A program made the translations under genes and the position numbers. Positions 25,981 to 34,694 of a stretch of DNA of 64,000 nt are shown one piece after another. Numbering within the stretch: the stretch's first letter is position 1; each line of letters starts with the position of its first letter. The stretch lies in contig OZ246012.1 of NCBI GenBank assembly GCA_965230615.1, positions 2,294,001 through 2,358,000 on the forward strand, given 5' to 3'. The notes under the pieces are model-generated. The model was not told the origin of the DNA. It saw nothing but the letters and a program-made list of their open reading frames with translations, and did no database searches. Origin of the DNA: G965230615 sp965230615 (GTDB lineage: Bacteria > Pseudomonadota > Gammaproteobacteria > HTCC5015).

Positions 25981-27066
25981 ATGCGTATTGCTCTAGAAAC
26001 CAGTACTATTACCAGCAATCGTCCAACGGGCATTGCCCGTTACGGTGTGGCATTGATGCACACGCTACAACAGCAGTTGGCTAATAACGACTCGCTGGAT
26101 CTGGTACAAAAAATTTCCAAATACAAAAAACGTAAAAACTTATACCGCTCTGCAAGCATAGACTCACATTACTATCTGCCTGCCTTAGGCACTTTATTAA
26201 AGCGCTATGATATTCTGCACTCACTCGATGCTTACTTGCCGAGTTGGCCTGGCCATACCAAGAAAGTGATTACCATGCATGATTTGTTTGTACTGCTGCA
26301 TGATGATGTTAATTTCTGCCCGGAGAGCTTTCGCAGAAAGCGCATTCAGAAGTATCAAAAAATCAAACAAAGAGCAGATGCGTTTATCGCTGTCAGTGAA
26401 TCCACCAAGCAGGATATGATCCGCCTGCTGGATATTGAAGCTGACAAGATTCATGTAACTCACCTGGGTATTGCGCCTTGCTTTCAACCGCAGGATGAAC
26501 AACAGACTGCTAAAACCAAACAGAAATATCAGCTGCCAGATAATTATTTAATCTATGTTGGCAATATTTCCTTACGCAAAAATACCGACCGCCTAGTGCA
26601 AGCCTTTAATGCCTGTCATGGCAAGCAAGATGTGAGCTTAGTGCTGGTCGGCTCTGTCTGCTATAAAGGTGATATTACACTAGAGCTGATCGACTCATTG
26701 GGTTTAGATGATCGTGTTAAAATTATTGGCTACGCTGATGATGCTGACCTGCCTGCACTATACTCTGGCGCACAAGGCATGTTGTTTCCAACCTTATACG
26801 AAGGCTTTGGTATTCCTATCTTAGAAGCCATGGCCTGCGGCACACCCGTGTTGGCTGGCAACAAAGGGGCTGCCCCGGAAGTTTGCAATGGGCATGGCGT
26901 GTTAGTTGACCCTTACGATGTGACATCGATTGCCAGTGGCATCGACCAGCTACTTGCTTGCAAGCAGACACAGCGATCAGCGGCTATTGAACATAGCAAA
27001 CAATTTACCTGGGAACGGTGCGCGCAAAACACAATCAAGGCTTATCAGTCAGTATTGGCCGACTAA
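25981..27066 (+). CDS. GT-B glycosyltransferase, family 4-like
   Basis: 361 residues. N-terminal acceptor half begins MRIALETSTITSNRPTGIARYG; C-terminal GT1/GT4 domain shows YVGNISLRKNTDRLVQAF, ALYSGAQGMLFPTLYEGFGIPILEAMACGTPV (the EGFGxPxxEA motif) and GNKGAAPEV. A cytoplasmic retaining transferase, probably extending the LPS core. Co-transcribed with the GT9 gene (9 nt gap). Its stop is only 14 nt from the convergent waaF stop. Donor and acceptor unknown. Confidence 0.9.
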   Translation: MRIALETSTITSNRPTGIARYGVALMHTLQQQLANNDSLDLVQKISKYKKRKNLYRSASIDSHYYLPALGTLLKRYDILHSLDAYLPSWPGHTKKVITMHDLFVLLHDDVNFCPESFRRKRIQKYQKIKQRADAFIAVSESTKQDMIRLLDIEADKIHVTHLGIAPCFQPQDEQQTAKTKQKYQLPDNYLIYVGNISLRKNTDRLVQAFNACHGKQDVSLVLVGSVCYKGDITLELIDSLGLDDRVKIIGYADDADLPALYSGAQGMLFPTLYEGFGIPILEAMACGTPVLAGNKGAAPEVCNGHGVLVDPYDVTSIASGIDQLLACKQTQRSAAIEHSKQFTWERCAQNTIKAYQSVLAD

Positions 27067-27080
27067 AGGCTCAAGCAGAC

Positions 27081-28112
27081 TCAAACCAGTTGCTGCATAC
27101 CGGCTGTCAACACGTCTTCAACCGTAATCTCATGCAAACAGTTATAATGCCCATAGGGACAATCTCTTTTAAAACATGGGCTACAGTCTAAACCTTTATA
27201 AAGAATGGCCGCCTGTTCAGTAAGCGGTGGTGTAAACCCCGGGCTTGAAGAACCGTATACTGCGACCAAGGGGCAAGCAACGGCTGCGGCAATATGCATC
27301 AATCCTGAATCATTACTAACCGCTAGCTTAGCTTTACCAATCAGGTCTATGGCATCCTGCAATTTTGTTTGGCCACACAGATTATCTGCAACCCCACCAC
27401 ACAGCTGCTTAATTTGCTCACCCGCCTCAGCGTCTTTGGCCGAGCCTAAAATCCATACCTGCCAACCTTTATCAGCAAACGCTTTGGCTAATTCAGCAAA
27501 ATGGTCTAACGGCCATTGTTTAGCAGGACCGTATTCAGCGCCAGGCATTAATGCGACTGCGGGCTTTTCATTGGATAGCCCCAGCTGCTTAATAACCGCT
27601 TCGGTATTATCAATGCTCGTGCGTAACCGCGGTTGTGGCTTGCTAAAATCATCTAGCATGGATGCCTTGTCTAAGCCTAAAGCCACAAAACGCTTTACGG
27701 TCTGATCCAGCTCGGCATGCATGGTTCGAATATCGTTAAGCAGCCCATAACGATATTCGCCGCGATAGCCCGTGCGTTTGGAGATACCCGCCCAAAACGG
27801 CACTAGCGCAGATTTAAATGAACGCGGTAACGTAATCGCCCAGTCATAGCCTGTCTGTTGCAATTGCTTTGCTAAACGCCAACGATCCCGTAGGCGCAAC
27901 TGGCCATGCCCGGCATGCAGTGCAATACCCGTCCGTACTTCAGGCATACGTTCTATCAGCGGCAAAGACCAAGCGGGTGCGACAACATCAATCACTGCCT
28001 GACGATAGCTTGCTTTTAGGTGCATAAACAGGCTTTGCGCCATCACCATATCGCCGACCCAAGATGGACCTACTACAAGAATTTGCTGATGGGAGTGTTC
28101 CCTATCAGGCAT
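27081..28112 (-). CDS. waaF: LPS heptosyltransferase II WaaF
   Basis: 343 residues from the ATG at 28112, which overlaps the hldD stop by 8 nt and gives the family-typical start followed by ILVVGPSWVGDMVMAQSLF. Other signatures: LMPGAEYGPAKQWP, SNDSGLMHIAAAVACPLVAVYGSSSPGFTPPL and the closing CLHEITVEDV. GT9 enzyme that adds the second L-glycero-D-manno-heptose to the inner core. Last gene of a GT4-hldE-hldD-waaF unit, which ties donor synthesis to use. Confidence 0.95.
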   Translation of the reverse strand: MPDREHSHQQILVVGPSWVGDMVMAQSLFMHLKASYRQAVIDVVAPAWSLPLIERMPEVRTGIALHAGHGQLRLRDRWRLAKQLQQTGYDWAITLPRSFKSALVPFWAGISKRTGYRGEYRYGLLNDIRTMHAELDQTVKRFVALGLDKASMLDDFSKPQPRLRTSIDNTEAVIKQLGLSNEKPAVALMPGAEYGPAKQWPLDHFAELAKAFADKGWQVWILGSAKDAEAGEQIKQLCGGVADNLCGQTKLQDAIDLIGKAKLAVSNDSGLMHIAAAVACPLVAVYGSSSPGFTPPLTEQAAILYKGLDCSPCFKRDCPYGHYNCLHEITVEDVLTAGMQQLV

Positions 28113-29055
28113 GCTGTTGCAACCATTCAAGATATAAAGGCACGCCCTCTTCAACAGTTTTGAACTCAGCCTGATAACCCGCCTCTCTTAACAAGCTGAT
28201 ATCTGCCTCAGTAAAACTTTGATAACGACCTTGCAAGTGCTCAGGAAAAGCAATGTATTCGATATCACCTTTACCATGAAAAGCCTGCACAGCCTGCGCA
28301 ACATCATTAAAGGTTTGGCTACGCCCAGTGCCTACATTAAAGATGCCAGACACATCGGGGTTATCATAAAACCATAAATTGACATCCGCCACATCACCCA
28401 CATAGATAAAATCACGCTGCTGTGCGCCATCAGCATAACCATCATTGCCCGCAAACAAACGCATTTTGCCCGTATCATGCAATTGATTATTAAAATGAAA
28501 AGCGACACTGGCCATGCTGTCTTTATGCTGTTCGCGTGGGCCATACACATTGAAGTAGCGCATCCCTACAACTTGTGAGTGTAGCGTTGGCAACTGTGCA
28601 CGTACATATTGATCAAATAAGAATTTTGAATAACCATAAACATTCAGCGGCTGCTCGTATTGACGCTGCTCTTTAAAAATGGTGCCAGCACCATATACCG
28701 CAGCTGATGAAGCATAAATCAAGGGACATTGCTTTTGCGCTGCAAATGCCAATAGGGTTTTAGAATATTCGTAATTGATATTCATCATGTAACGCCCATC
28801 CCACTCAGTGGTCGTCGAGCAAGCGCCTTGATGAAAGATAACGTCTATTGCATCAAAGTGATGATCAGCCGCTTGAATACGCTGTATAAAATCCTGCTGA
28901 TCCAAATAGTCGGCAATTTCACAGTCCACCAAATTAACAAACTTGGCGCCATTACTTAAATCATCCACAACAATAATATCAGTGCGACCACGCAAATTAA
29001 GCGCTTTAACAAGGTTACTCCCAATAAAGCCTGCACCACCTGTTACTATAATCAT
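28105..29055 (-). CDS. hldD: ADP-L-glycero-D-manno-heptose 6-epimerase HldD
   Basis: 316 residues, an extended SDR epimerase. Signatures: VTGGAGFIGSNLVKAL (4-19), the family-specific FHQGACSTTTEWDGRYMM, YASSAAVYG, the YGYSK catalytic Tyr/Lys pair and the ending FNVGTGRSQTFNDVA. It converts ADP-D-glycero-D-manno-heptose to the L,D form, the donor for heptosyltransferases such as WaaF. It overlaps waaF by 8 nt and follows hldE by 33 nt. Confidence 0.97.
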   Translation of the reverse strand: MIIVTGGAGFIGSNLVKALNLRGRTDIIVVDDLSNGAKFVNLVDCEIADYLDQQDFIQRIQAADHHFDAIDVIFHQGACSTTTEWDGRYMMNINYEYSKTLLAFAAQKQCPLIYASSAAVYGAGTIFKEQRQYEQPLNVYGYSKFLFDQYVRAQLPTLHSQVVGMRYFNVYGPREQHKDSMASVAFHFNNQLHDTGKMRLFAGNDGYADGAQQRDFIYVGDVADVNLWFYDNPDVSGIFNVGTGRSQTFNDVAQAVQAFHGKGDIEYIAFPEHLQGRYQSFTEADISLLREAGYQAEFKTVEEGVPLYLEWLQQHA

Positions 29056-29088
29056 ATTAAACCACTCTTCGCCTTAGCGATTGATACG

Positions 29089-30516
29089 CTATATGTTCTT
29101 GCGTATAGCGTTAATAATTTCTGTTGTTGAGCAGCCATCGATAAAGTCCATCACGACAACCTCTCCACCATGCTGGCGCACAACATCACCTCCCACAATA
29201 GTATCAGGATCATAGTCACCACCTTTTACCAAAATATCAGGTACAATTTGTTCGATCAGGCGCGCTGGCGTATCTTCAGAGAAAGGTAACACCCAATCAA
29301 CACTTTCCAGCCCTGCTAGCACCGCCATACGCTGCATAAGCCCATTGACTGGCCTGTCTGCACCTTTTAGTTGACGCACTGAGTCGTCATCATTCACCGC
29401 AACAATCAGACGATCTCCCAAATCTCGCGCTTGCGACAAGTACGCAACATGACCTGCATGCAATATATCAAAACAGCCATTGGTCATGACGACACGTTCA
29501 CCACTGGCTTTAGCCGACTGCATTAGACGTTGCAACTCAGACTCATCGACAATACCTCGCATTAATGGCTCATGATCAAACATAGCACTCTGCAATTCTT
29601 GCACGGTACTGGTTGCCGTACCCAGTTTCCCAACCACAACACCTGCTGCAATATTGGCTAATGCGGTTGCCTCGCTGATATCAACACCGGCGGCTAAACT
29701 GGCAGCCAGTGCAGCAATAACCGTATCGCCAGCCCCGGTCACATCATAGACTTCGCGTGCCCGCGTTGGCAACGCTAGTGGCGCTGCATCACGCTGCAAT
29801 AACAGTACGCCTTTTTCGCTACGCGTGATCAATAAGGCTGCTAAATCCAACTCATTTAGTAATTGCTGCCCTTTAGCAGCCATTTCATCAGTATCAATGC
29901 AAGGCCCAACCACGGCTTCAAACTCCTGCTGATTGGGTGTGATTAAGCTGGCATGCTGGTATCGACTAAAGTCACTGCCTTTGGGATCAACCAGCACTGT
30001 TTTATCTGCAGCTCGTGCTAAGCGAATCAGTTCTTGCACTGCCTGCAATGTGCCTTTGCCATAATCCGAAAAAACCACAACCTCGCAAGCTGCAAGCGCT
30101 TTACTGTAGATTTTGATAAGCTCATCATGATTAGCATGCGCAAAGCCATCTTCAAAGTCCAAACGAATTAATTGCTGATGACGGCTAACAACACGCAACT
30201 TGGTAATGGTTGGGCACTTCTCTGTTGCAATAAACTGACAATCAACACCTTCTGCCGCCAGCATATTATTGAGTGAGGCAGCCACTTCGTCCACTCCCAC
30301 CATCGCCTGCACGCTAACGCTACCACCTAAAGCTGCTATATTAAGCGCGACATTACCTGCACCGCCAGCCCGCTCCTCCACAGAAGATACATTGACTACT
30401 GGCACGGGTGCCTCAGGTGAAATACGTGAGGTAGCGCCGTGCCAATAGCGGTCAAGCATAATATCGCCAACAACCAATACTTTACTTTTCGAAAAGTCAG
30501 GGATTTGAATTTTCAT
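29089..30516 (-). CDS. hldE: Bifunctional heptose 7-phosphate kinase / 1-phosphate adenylyltransferase HldE
   Basis: 475 residues, the full-length fusion. N-terminal ribokinase-like kinase (residues about 1-320: VVGDIMLDRYWHG, ERAGGAGNVALNIAALGG, DVTGAGDTVIAALA) and C-terminal cytidylyltransferase-type domain (about 343-475: MTNGCFDILHAGHVAYL, KGGDYDPDTIVGG). With GmhA, GmhB and HldD it completes ADP-heptose synthesis; all four genes lie in this window. Its soluble heptose-phosphate intermediates are known triggers of ALPK1 in animal hosts, which is family knowledge rather than evidence of host association here. Confidence 0.97.
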   Translation of the reverse strand: MKIQIPDFSKSKVLVVGDIMLDRYWHGATSRISPEAPVPVVNVSSVEERAGGAGNVALNIAALGGSVSVQAMVGVDEVAASLNNMLAAEGVDCQFIATEKCPTITKLRVVSRHQQLIRLDFEDGFAHANHDELIKIYSKALAACEVVVFSDYGKGTLQAVQELIRLARAADKTVLVDPKGSDFSRYQHASLITPNQQEFEAVVGPCIDTDEMAAKGQQLLNELDLAALLITRSEKGVLLLQRDAAPLALPTRAREVYDVTGAGDTVIAALAASLAAGVDISEATALANIAAGVVVGKLGTATSTVQELQSAMFDHEPLMRGIVDESELQRLMQSAKASGERVVMTNGCFDILHAGHVAYLSQARDLGDRLIVAVNDDDSVRQLKGADRPVNGLMQRMAVLAGLESVDWVLPFSEDTPARLIEQIVPDILVKGGDYDPDTIVGGDVVRQHGGEVVVMDFIDGCSTTEIINAIRKNI

Positions 30517-30548
30517 AGCTCACTAGATACCAGAACAAAATACATAGA

Positions 30549-31604
30549 TTAGTGTGATACTGCTAATACTTCATTATATAAACGATTATAAGCATCCGCC
30601 ACATTATCCGGCGCATATCGTTGTAATGCCTGCAGCCCGGCTGCGGCGCTCTCGCGACGCAAGCTTTCATCCAGGTACATCTCCTCAATTGCCTGTGCTA
30701 ATGCCAAGGGATCACCTGGCGGCACCAATAAACCATTAATTCGGTGCTCAATCACATCCAGAATACCACCTACACCACTAGCAACAATGGGCTTATTATG
30801 CTGCATCACGTCTAGTAAAGAAGAACCCAAGCCTTCCTCCAGGGAAGGAAATACAAAAAGATCAAATAAGTTAATCCATGTTCCCACATCATCCACAAAG
30901 CCGACAAACTCGATATTGGCCACACCTTCAGCAAGCTTTTTTAATAAGGCTTCATCTTTGCCGGTACCCAGCAATAAAAATTTAATATGGTCCTGGTATT
31001 TTTTGTTTAGAATTTTAACGGCATCAATCAGTACTGCCTGCCCTTTATGCGGGTTTACCAGCGCACCTGTGTGGCCGACAATAAAGTGCTTACTATATTG
31101 CTGCTTTAGCTGTTCCAGCTTAGTTTGATTAACATCTAAACTGGCATACATAGACGGTATTATTACAATATCAATCCCTGGCACACGGGATAACACACTA
31201 TCTTTCACCGCCTTCGATAACGCGACAACAGATAGCGCTTTTTTGTACACCATTTTAGTAAACCAACTATTACTTGAGCGTTTACTGATACGCCGAGTCA
31301 TTACATAAGGCACCTTGTTAATCCATTTTGCCAACAAAGCTATTTTTGACCCTTTACCATCGTGCGCATGAACCAGATCAGGCTGAATACGCTTTATATC
31401 CATTAAGCATTTAACATAGGGCTTAGTAATAGGGCATAGCGTCAGCCCCGGCACAGCTGATAATTTTTCATGCAAGGGCGAATCAGCCCTTGCGATTAAG
31501 TACTGCTGCAACTTGTACTTAGCCAACGTTTCGATAAGCAACATCGTTTGTCGCTCACCGCCTCGAAAGCCTCTTGCCAAATTAATATGGCATATTTTCA
31601 TCAA
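30549..31604 (-). CDS. GT4 glycosyltransferase, LPS-core type
   Basis: 351 residues. GT-B fold: N-terminal ICHINLARGFRGGERQTMLL and VHAHDGKGSKIALLA; C-terminal VGHTGALVNPHKGQAVLIDA, FDLFVFPSLEEGLGSSLLDVM (E-x7-E motif region) and GGILDVI. Leads the hldE-hldD-waaF unit, so it is very likely an LPS-core transferase. Either of two tandem ATGs (31604, 31601) may start it, both after AAGGTAGG. Donor sugar unknown. Confidence 0.9.
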   Translation of the reverse strand: MMKICHINLARGFRGGERQTMLLIETLAKYKLQQYLIARADSPLHEKLSAVPGLTLCPITKPYVKCLMDIKRIQPDLVHAHDGKGSKIALLAKWINKVPYVMTRRISKRSSNSWFTKMVYKKALSVVALSKAVKDSVLSRVPGIDIVIIPSMYASLDVNQTKLEQLKQQYSKHFIVGHTGALVNPHKGQAVLIDAVKILNKKYQDHIKFLLLGTGKDEALLKKLAEGVANIEFVGFVDDVGTWINLFDLFVFPSLEEGLGSSLLDVMQHNKPIVASGVGGILDVIEHRINGLLVPPGDPLALAQAIEEMYLDESLRRESAAAGLQALQRYAPDNVADAYNRLYNEVLAVSH

Positions 31605-31743
31605 ACCTACCTTTACTACCTTTAAATATTACTGGCAACAACATCAACATTTTGTGCTTTATACTTTTCTTTAAAATGCACCTTAAGGCCATTTCGTTTA
31701 TAATTCTGCATTCTGGCATTAAAATTTATGACAACTCATCATC

Positions 31744-32862
31744 ATGAAAGTACTCTGCGTTGTACCGGTTAATGTTATCCATGAAACCGAAATGTTTATT
31801 GGTTTAAAAAAGCTTGGTGTTGACATACAGGTGATCACCTGTCGGGAAAGTGAACCCTGTCTCACCAAACTGCAAACAGCCAATATTCCTGTCAACATTA
31901 TCCCTTTAAAAAAGAAACATGATGCTGCTGGTATCAAGCGTATCCAAGAAGTGTTAGATACGCACCCCTTTGATATCGTGCATGCGTTTAACAATAAAAC
32001 GGTCTATCACGCATTGGCTGCATGTCGTCGCCACCCGCGCAAAGACTCGATAAAATTTATTGCCTACCGAGGTATTGTCGGTAATGTCAGCTTTTTAAGC
32101 CCTTATTCATGGGCCACCTATCTCAATCCCAGAGTCGATCGCATTATTTGCGTTGCCGAAGCGATTCGCCAATTTCTTCTCAATATGCGCTTTTTGTGGC
32201 TGAAATTCCCCGCGCATAAAGCCGTCACCATCTATAAAGGGCATAAGCTAGACTGGTATCAAAGTCAGCCAGCTAATCTATCAGAATTCGGCATCCCTGA
32301 AAATGCTTTTGTCGTTGGCTGTACGGCCAACTACCGACCACGCAAAGGCATTCGCTATCTTATTGAAGCCTGGGAATTACTCGCCGATCAGGATGATATT
32401 CACCTGTTATTAATTGGCGATATGCAAAATCAAAAACTACTGCAGCAGATAAAGCAAAGCAGAAACAGTGCAAATATCCATTTAAGCGGCTTCCAGGACA
32501 ATGCGCCTGGCATTCTCGCTGCCTGCGATGCCTGCATTCTCGCGTCAATCAAACGCGAAGGACTCCCTAAATCGGTCATCGAAGGCATGGTTTACAGCAC
32601 CCCTCCCATTGTGACTAACTCTGGTGGCAGCCCGGAGCTAATAGAAGATGGCATTAGCGGCATTATCATACCGCCTAAGTCACCACAGGCTATTGCAGAA
32701 GCAATTCTAAAGCTTCAGCAAAATCCGGAGCTGCGCAGCACAATGGGGCAAGCAGCCAGGGCACGCATAAAACGTGATTTCAATGCCGAAACAACAGTGG
32801 AAAAAACATATGCGCTTTACAATGAGCTCTATCAGGAGCTTTGTCAGACCTCTCACAGCTGA
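31744..32862 (+). CDS. GT4 glycosyltransferase
   Basis: 372 residues. N-terminal VLCVVPVNVIHETEMFIGLKKLG and FDIVHAFNNKTVYHAL; C-terminal CTANYRPRKGIRYLIEAW, DACILASIKREGLPKSVIEGMVY and NSGGSPELIEDGISG. Divergent from the preceding GT4 gene with about 140 nt between starts. Predicted cytoplasmic; a role in LPS core or other surface glycan is inferred from the surroundings. Immediately downstream is the truncated ligase-like remnant. Confidence 0.88.
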   Translation: MKVLCVVPVNVIHETEMFIGLKKLGVDIQVITCRESEPCLTKLQTANIPVNIIPLKKKHDAAGIKRIQEVLDTHPFDIVHAFNNKTVYHALAACRRHPRKDSIKFIAYRGIVGNVSFLSPYSWATYLNPRVDRIICVAEAIRQFLLNMRFLWLKFPAHKAVTIYKGHKLDWYQSQPANLSEFGIPENAFVVGCTANYRPRKGIRYLIEAWELLADQDDIHLLLIGDMQNQKLLQQIKQSRNSANIHLSGFQDNAPGILAACDACILASIKREGLPKSVIEGMVYSTPPIVTNSGGSPELIEDGISGIIIPPKSPQAIAEAILKLQQNPELRSTMGQAARARIKRDFNAETTVEKTYALYNELYQELCQTSHS

Positions 32863-32935
32863 ACCTACTGCCATGCGATAGTTATTTTATTTTAGCTATT
32901 AACATTACCAAAATAATCGCTATTACCGATACAAT

Positions 32936-33214
32936 TCAACCATAGCGTTTGATACCGGATATATTGCACTCGCCTTGATCAACCAATAAATAGGTCAATA
33001 GCAGTGACATAATAAAAAACAGCACCACCAACAGCACATGCTTTTCAGATTGGCTAAGATCACGGTTTCTTTTAAAGACGGGGTTCAAAAAAGCTAACAA
33101 AAGCAAAAGAGCAGCGATCGAGCTACCCCAATGATCCAAAACAAGAAAAAACAAAGGAAAAGCAAAAATAAGCACGCCAACGAAAAGCTGATAAATTGAT
33201 GTTGCCTTTGGCAT
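32936..33214 (-). pseudogene. Truncated O-antigen-ligase-like membrane protein
   Basis: 92 residues, three hydrophobic segments (LFVGVLIFAFPLFFLVLDHW; SIAALLLLLAFLNPVF; VLLVVLFFIMSLLLTYLLV), ending GECNISGIKRYG then TGA. As I recall them, WaaL/O-antigen-ligase proteins (about 400 residues) begin this way and continue past GIKRxGRYLRF. Here the frame stops at that point, but 17 mostly hydrophobic codons follow the TGA in frame before a second stop, as if a decayed gene were read on. Only about 70 nt separate it from the GT4 stop, so the remaining gene is deleted. Weak ribosome site. Could alternatively be a genuine small membrane protein. Confidence 0.55.
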
Positions 33215-33271
33215 AACTAAGCTAAAAGTTGCTAAACAACGGAGCCTATACTTTCGAAAAGCGTACTTACC

Positions 33272-33487
33272 TTAATTGCTTAGCACATATTCTGTACCAC
33301 AATAGGGACACTTCACTGAGCCCGTCTTGTTTTCAGCTAAGGGGATATAAACTTTTGGATGTGAGTTCCACAGGCTATCTTCCGGCATCGGACAATGCAC
33401 AGGCAATTGTTGTGCATTAACATATATACGCTTTTGCGCATTTGGTGTGCCTTTCCTTGTCTGCTCCGAAATAGCCTGCTCCGACAT
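33272..33487 (-). CDS. Zinc-finger (CHCC-type) domain protein
   Basis: 71 residues from the ATG at 33487 (GAGGTGA upstream; a GTG two codons earlier is possible). The C-terminal half has the zf-CHCC layout seen in NDUFS6-like proteins: VHCPMPEDSLWNSHPKVYI then KCPYCGTEYVL, giving Cys, His, Cys, Cys ligands. This small gene beside ilvE is a familiar neighbour in gammaproteobacteria. Function unknown; a metal-binding accessory protein is likely. Confidence 0.88.
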   Translation of the reverse strand: MSEQAISEQTRKGTPNAQKRIYVNAQQLPVHCPMPEDSLWNSHPKVYIPLAENKTGSVKCPYCGTEYVLSN

Positions 33488-33513
33488 AGCCACTCACCTC
33501 TCATTGGTTTGGT

Positions 33514-34440
33514 TTAGGTATAAGCTAACCACTCACTATAACTATCACGACGGCCATGTACTTGATCGAAGTACATAGTCTGTAACTTCTCCGTAATAGG
33601 CCCGCGCTTGCCATCACCGATTAGACGACCGTCTATTTCCCGTATTGGTGTTACTTCTGCAGCGGTTCCTGTAAAGAACACTTCATCGGCGATATACACT
33701 TCATCGCGCGTAATGCGCTTTTCGCGCACAGGAATACCGAGTTCTTCTGCTAAAACGAATATGGTATGGCGCGTTATACCATCTAAACAGGATGTCAGCT
33801 CTGGTGTATACAGCACCCCATCTCTATACAAAAAAATGTTCTCGCCACTGCCTTCGGCAACATAGCCTTCATTATCTAGCAGTAAGGCCTCATCATGGCC
33901 ACTACTGAGCGCTTCGTTTAGCGCCAGCATCGAGTTCATATAGCTGCCATTAGACTTGGCTTTACACATATTGATATTGACATGATGCCGGGTAAATGAT
34001 GACGTTTTTACACGTATGCCTTTTTCTATTGCGTCTTCGCCTAAATACGTTCCCCACTCCCAGGCAGCGACCATGCAATGAACTTTTAGGTTATCAGCAC
34101 GTAAGCCCATCCCCTCTGCACCATAGAAGCACATCGGGCGAATATAGGCCGACTCCAGCTGGTTTTCTTTTACTGCCTGCTTTTGTGCGGCATTCATGGT
34201 ATCCATATTAAAAGGTATTTCGATACCTAAAATCTTAGCCGAATTAAATAGGCGACGCGTATGCTCTTGCAGCCTGAAAATCGCAGTGCCTGAACTGGTT
34301 TTATAGGCGCGCAAGCCTTCAAAGACCCCCATACCGTAGTGCAGAGTATGTGTTAAGACATGAACCTTGGCATCACGCCAGGGAACCATTTCACCATCAA
34401 ACCAGATTACACCATCACGGTCATACATCGCCTTACTCAT
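33514..34440 (-). CDS. ilvE: Branched-chain amino acid aminotransferase IlvE
   Basis: 308 residues, fold-type IV PLP enzyme for the last step of Leu, Ile and Val synthesis. Signatures: THTLHYGMGVFEGLRAY (30-46), the PLP lysine region CKAKSNGSYMNS (K162 by alignment with the E. coli enzyme), EGSGENIFLYRDG and FFTGTAAEVTPIREIDGR. Strong ribosome site GGTAGGAG. The start is 246 nt after the glnE stop; a 12-bp tandem repeat lies in between. Confidence 0.97.
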   Translation of the reverse strand: MSKAMYDRDGVIWFDGEMVPWRDAKVHVLTHTLHYGMGVFEGLRAYKTSSGTAIFRLQEHTRRLFNSAKILGIEIPFNMDTMNAAQKQAVKENQLESAYIRPMCFYGAEGMGLRADNLKVHCMVAAWEWGTYLGEDAIEKGIRVKTSSFTRHHVNINMCKAKSNGSYMNSMLALNEALSSGHDEALLLDNEGYVAEGSGENIFLYRDGVLYTPELTSCLDGITRHTIFVLAEELGIPVREKRITRDEVYIADEVFFTGTAAEVTPIREIDGRLIGDGKRGPITEKLQTMYFDQVHGRRDSYSEWLAYT

Positions 34441-34500
34441 TTTACTCCTACCAAACCAGGTACTTTTTACCTAAATCATAGAACTGAAGAAACGCCAGAG

Positions 34501-34585
34501 CAACAAAAATGCTACAACAAAAATGCTGCAACGAAAGCTGCAACGAAAGCTGCAACGAAAGCTGCAACGAAAGCTGCAACGAAAA
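34501..34585. repeat. Compound tandem repeat upstream of ilvE
   Basis: Two 14-bp units CAACAAAAATGCT(A/G) (34501-34514, 34515-34528) are followed by four perfect 12-bp units CAACGAAAGCTG (34529-34576) and a partial fifth ending at 34585. The 12-bp unit is a multiple of three, so it encodes a four-residue repeat in every open frame. Copy number is likely to vary by slippage. Confidence 0.95.
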
Positions 34586-34694
34586 TGCCTCGCCTCGCAT
34601 TATTGCCCCAAACCCATTCGAGCAGGGATTGTAAATGATTCAACCCCAAAAGCCGAGTGAGAGCCTGCAAAAACTCCCGAAAAACCTCAATCAT
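34512..34694 (-). CDS. Possible small repeat protein coupled to glnE
   Basis: 60 residues: an amphipathic N-terminal part (MIEVFREFLQALTRLLGLNH) and a C-terminal hydrophobic tail of Phe-Val-Ala-Ala repeats encoded by the 12-bp tandem repeat, ending AAFLL. Its ATG overlaps the glnE stop by 8 nt (ATGATTGA), a common translational-coupling layout. It could be a real small membrane peptide, a leader peptide for ilvE, or chance coding across a repeat. No known family. Confidence 0.35.
   Translation of the reverse strand: MIEVFREFLQALTRLLGLNHLQSLLEWVWGNNARRGIFVAAFVAAFVAAFVAAFVAAFLL

Noticed and set aside
34360..34638. Plus-strand ORF with an Ala-Ala-Thr-Lys repeat
   Set aside because: Produced by the 12-bp tandem repeat read on the other strand, and overlapping the ilvE start region; no ribosome site.
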